Of a stretch of 64,000 nucleotides of DNA, positions 63,099 to 64,000 are shown piece by piece. A model generated the notes under the pieces. It had not been told where the DNA came from. It searched no databases and saw only the letters and a list, made by a program, of their open reading frames with translations. This DNA is from Yamagishiella unicocca (taxonomy: Eukaryota > Chlorophyta > Chlorophyceae > Chlamydomonadales > Volvocaceae): positions 1 through 64,000 of the forward strand of contig BDSL01000045.1 of NCBI GenBank assembly GCA_003116995.1, read 5' to 3'. The first letter of the stretch is position 1. Each line of letters opens with the position of its first letter. The position numbers were made by a program, and so were the translations under genes.

Positions 63099-64000
63099 GG
63101 GGACGACTGGTACGGCAGGGCGCAGCGATGAGGACCCCCCAGCGGCGCCACCGGCACTGGCGCGGAACGCAGCGCGCCGGCGACACCGGGGGGCACATCG
63201 GGGGAGCCGCGCAGAGAGCAGCGGCAGCAGTGGCGCCGGCAGTGGCGCCGGCAGTGGCGCCGGCAGCGCCAGCAGCGCCAGCAGCCCTCGTGTCGCCCTC
63301 GTGTCGAACCTCTTCTGCGTTACCAGCGCCATGCGGGTGGCGGGCGGAGAACGGACGTCATAAGGCCTTGGGCGGGCCTGCATCGCACTTCCGGGGCCTT
63401 GTGACTGGCATGTGGATGTGTGGTGGCACTTTCCTCTCCTGGGGCGGCAGCACCGGCCTGACTGGTCTCCGGGGCCTTGCTCTCCTGGTCGGAGCTGCGG
63501 GAGCACCAGCAGCCGGGGGGCCCCGCCACCCGCCGGGGCAGCCACGCAACCTGCACCGCTGGCTGCGGCCCGAGAGCTGCGGCCGCAGCTGCAGCTGCTG
63601 CCCCGTGCACGTGCAGGCGCGCTAGCAGGAGCCGCGCGAGCGGAGGGTGCGACCGGATGCGGGGCGGGGGGGGGGGCGAGAAGACCCCGTGGCACGACAT
63701 GGGAAACGAAGCGGGGGAGGGGCCAGGCAGGGTGCGGCGTCAGGTGGCGTCACCACCAGGGTGGGAGGTGGAGCTGTCGGGCAGCACCACCACAGCCACC
63801 ACCACCACAGCCACCACCACCACCACGACCACAGCCACCACCACCGCCACGACCAGCAGCGGTTGGGAGAAGACCCGGTGCAAGCGGCACACCGGCAGCG
63901 GCGAGGAGCACCACCTCCACCTGCTCGCTGCTCCACCAGCCTGCGCCGTCATCGCTTGCCGGCGTCTGCAAAGAGGCGCGGCGCACCTTTTGCTGCTGCT
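63099..64000. other. QTRT1 3' region to window end
   Basis: No TGTAA was found, so the QTRT1 3' end may be undefined here. A 12-bp GGCAGTGGCGCC repeat (about 3 copies plus variants) lies at 63220-63275. A reversed dispersed-repeat fragment (GTGGCACGACATGGGAAACG) lies at 63688. A CCA/CCACCA microsatellite runs 63785-63845. Frames here are repeat-driven and not called. Confidence 0.5.

Overview
The window is nuclear DNA of a chlorophycean green alga, Chlamydomonas or a close volvocalean relative. The evidence is GC-rich exons with strong G/C third-position use, many phase-consistent GT-AG introns, TGTAA polyadenylation signals, a green-algal cytochrome b6f-associated protein (PETO) and a flagellar NDK7/FAP67 homologue. 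No prokaryotic, organellar or viral organisation is seen.

I rebuilt gene models by hand, requiring reading phase to close at every junction. Order from left to right: an edge region with a trypsin-like ORF carrying a long perfect-type hairpin (1-1.2 kb); a 12-exon RAD7-like LRR gene (+, 3.0-9.7 kb); a convergent 12-exon two-HMG-box chromatin protein (-, 10.3-16.4 kb); PETO (+, 17.9-19.6 kb); about 3 kb with no supported gene; a small CxxC zinc-finger membrane protein (-, 22.8-23.6 kb); a 1443-residue TFIIS-N-domain protein (+, 24.3-30.6 kb); mitochondrial ribosomal protein bL32m (-, 31.2-31.9 kb); NDK7/FAP67 (-, 32.5-35.5 kb); eIF2B delta (+, 35.8-40.8 kb); a single-pass membrane protein with a degenerate AAA+/torsin-like lumenal domain (+, 42.0-44.0 kb); a chloroplast pheophytinase-like alpha/beta hydrolase (+, 44.5-49.2 kb); spermidine synthase (-, 51.6-56.5 kb); and queuine tRNA-ribosyltransferase catalytic subunit (+, 56.8-63.1 kb).

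The genes are unrelated housekeeping, organelle and ciliary functions, as expected of a eukaryotic chromosome arm. Two divergent pairs have short shared upstream regions: NDK7/eIF2B delta and spermidine synthase/QTRT1. The latter pairs two translation-linked pathways, polyamines and tRNA queuosine.

The unusual content is mostly in introns. One intron of the pheophytinase-like gene holds a 56-copy, 31-bp minisatellite whose last unit is the 3' splice site itself. Many introns of RAD7-like, eIF2B delta, spermidine synthase and QTRT1 share a dispersed repeat family (core ATGTCGTGTAACCGGGTC). The same introns are G-rich near the donor and C-rich near the acceptor. The trypsin-like ORF contains a 54-bp inverted repeat that looks like a small-RNA precursor or a fresh inverted duplication.
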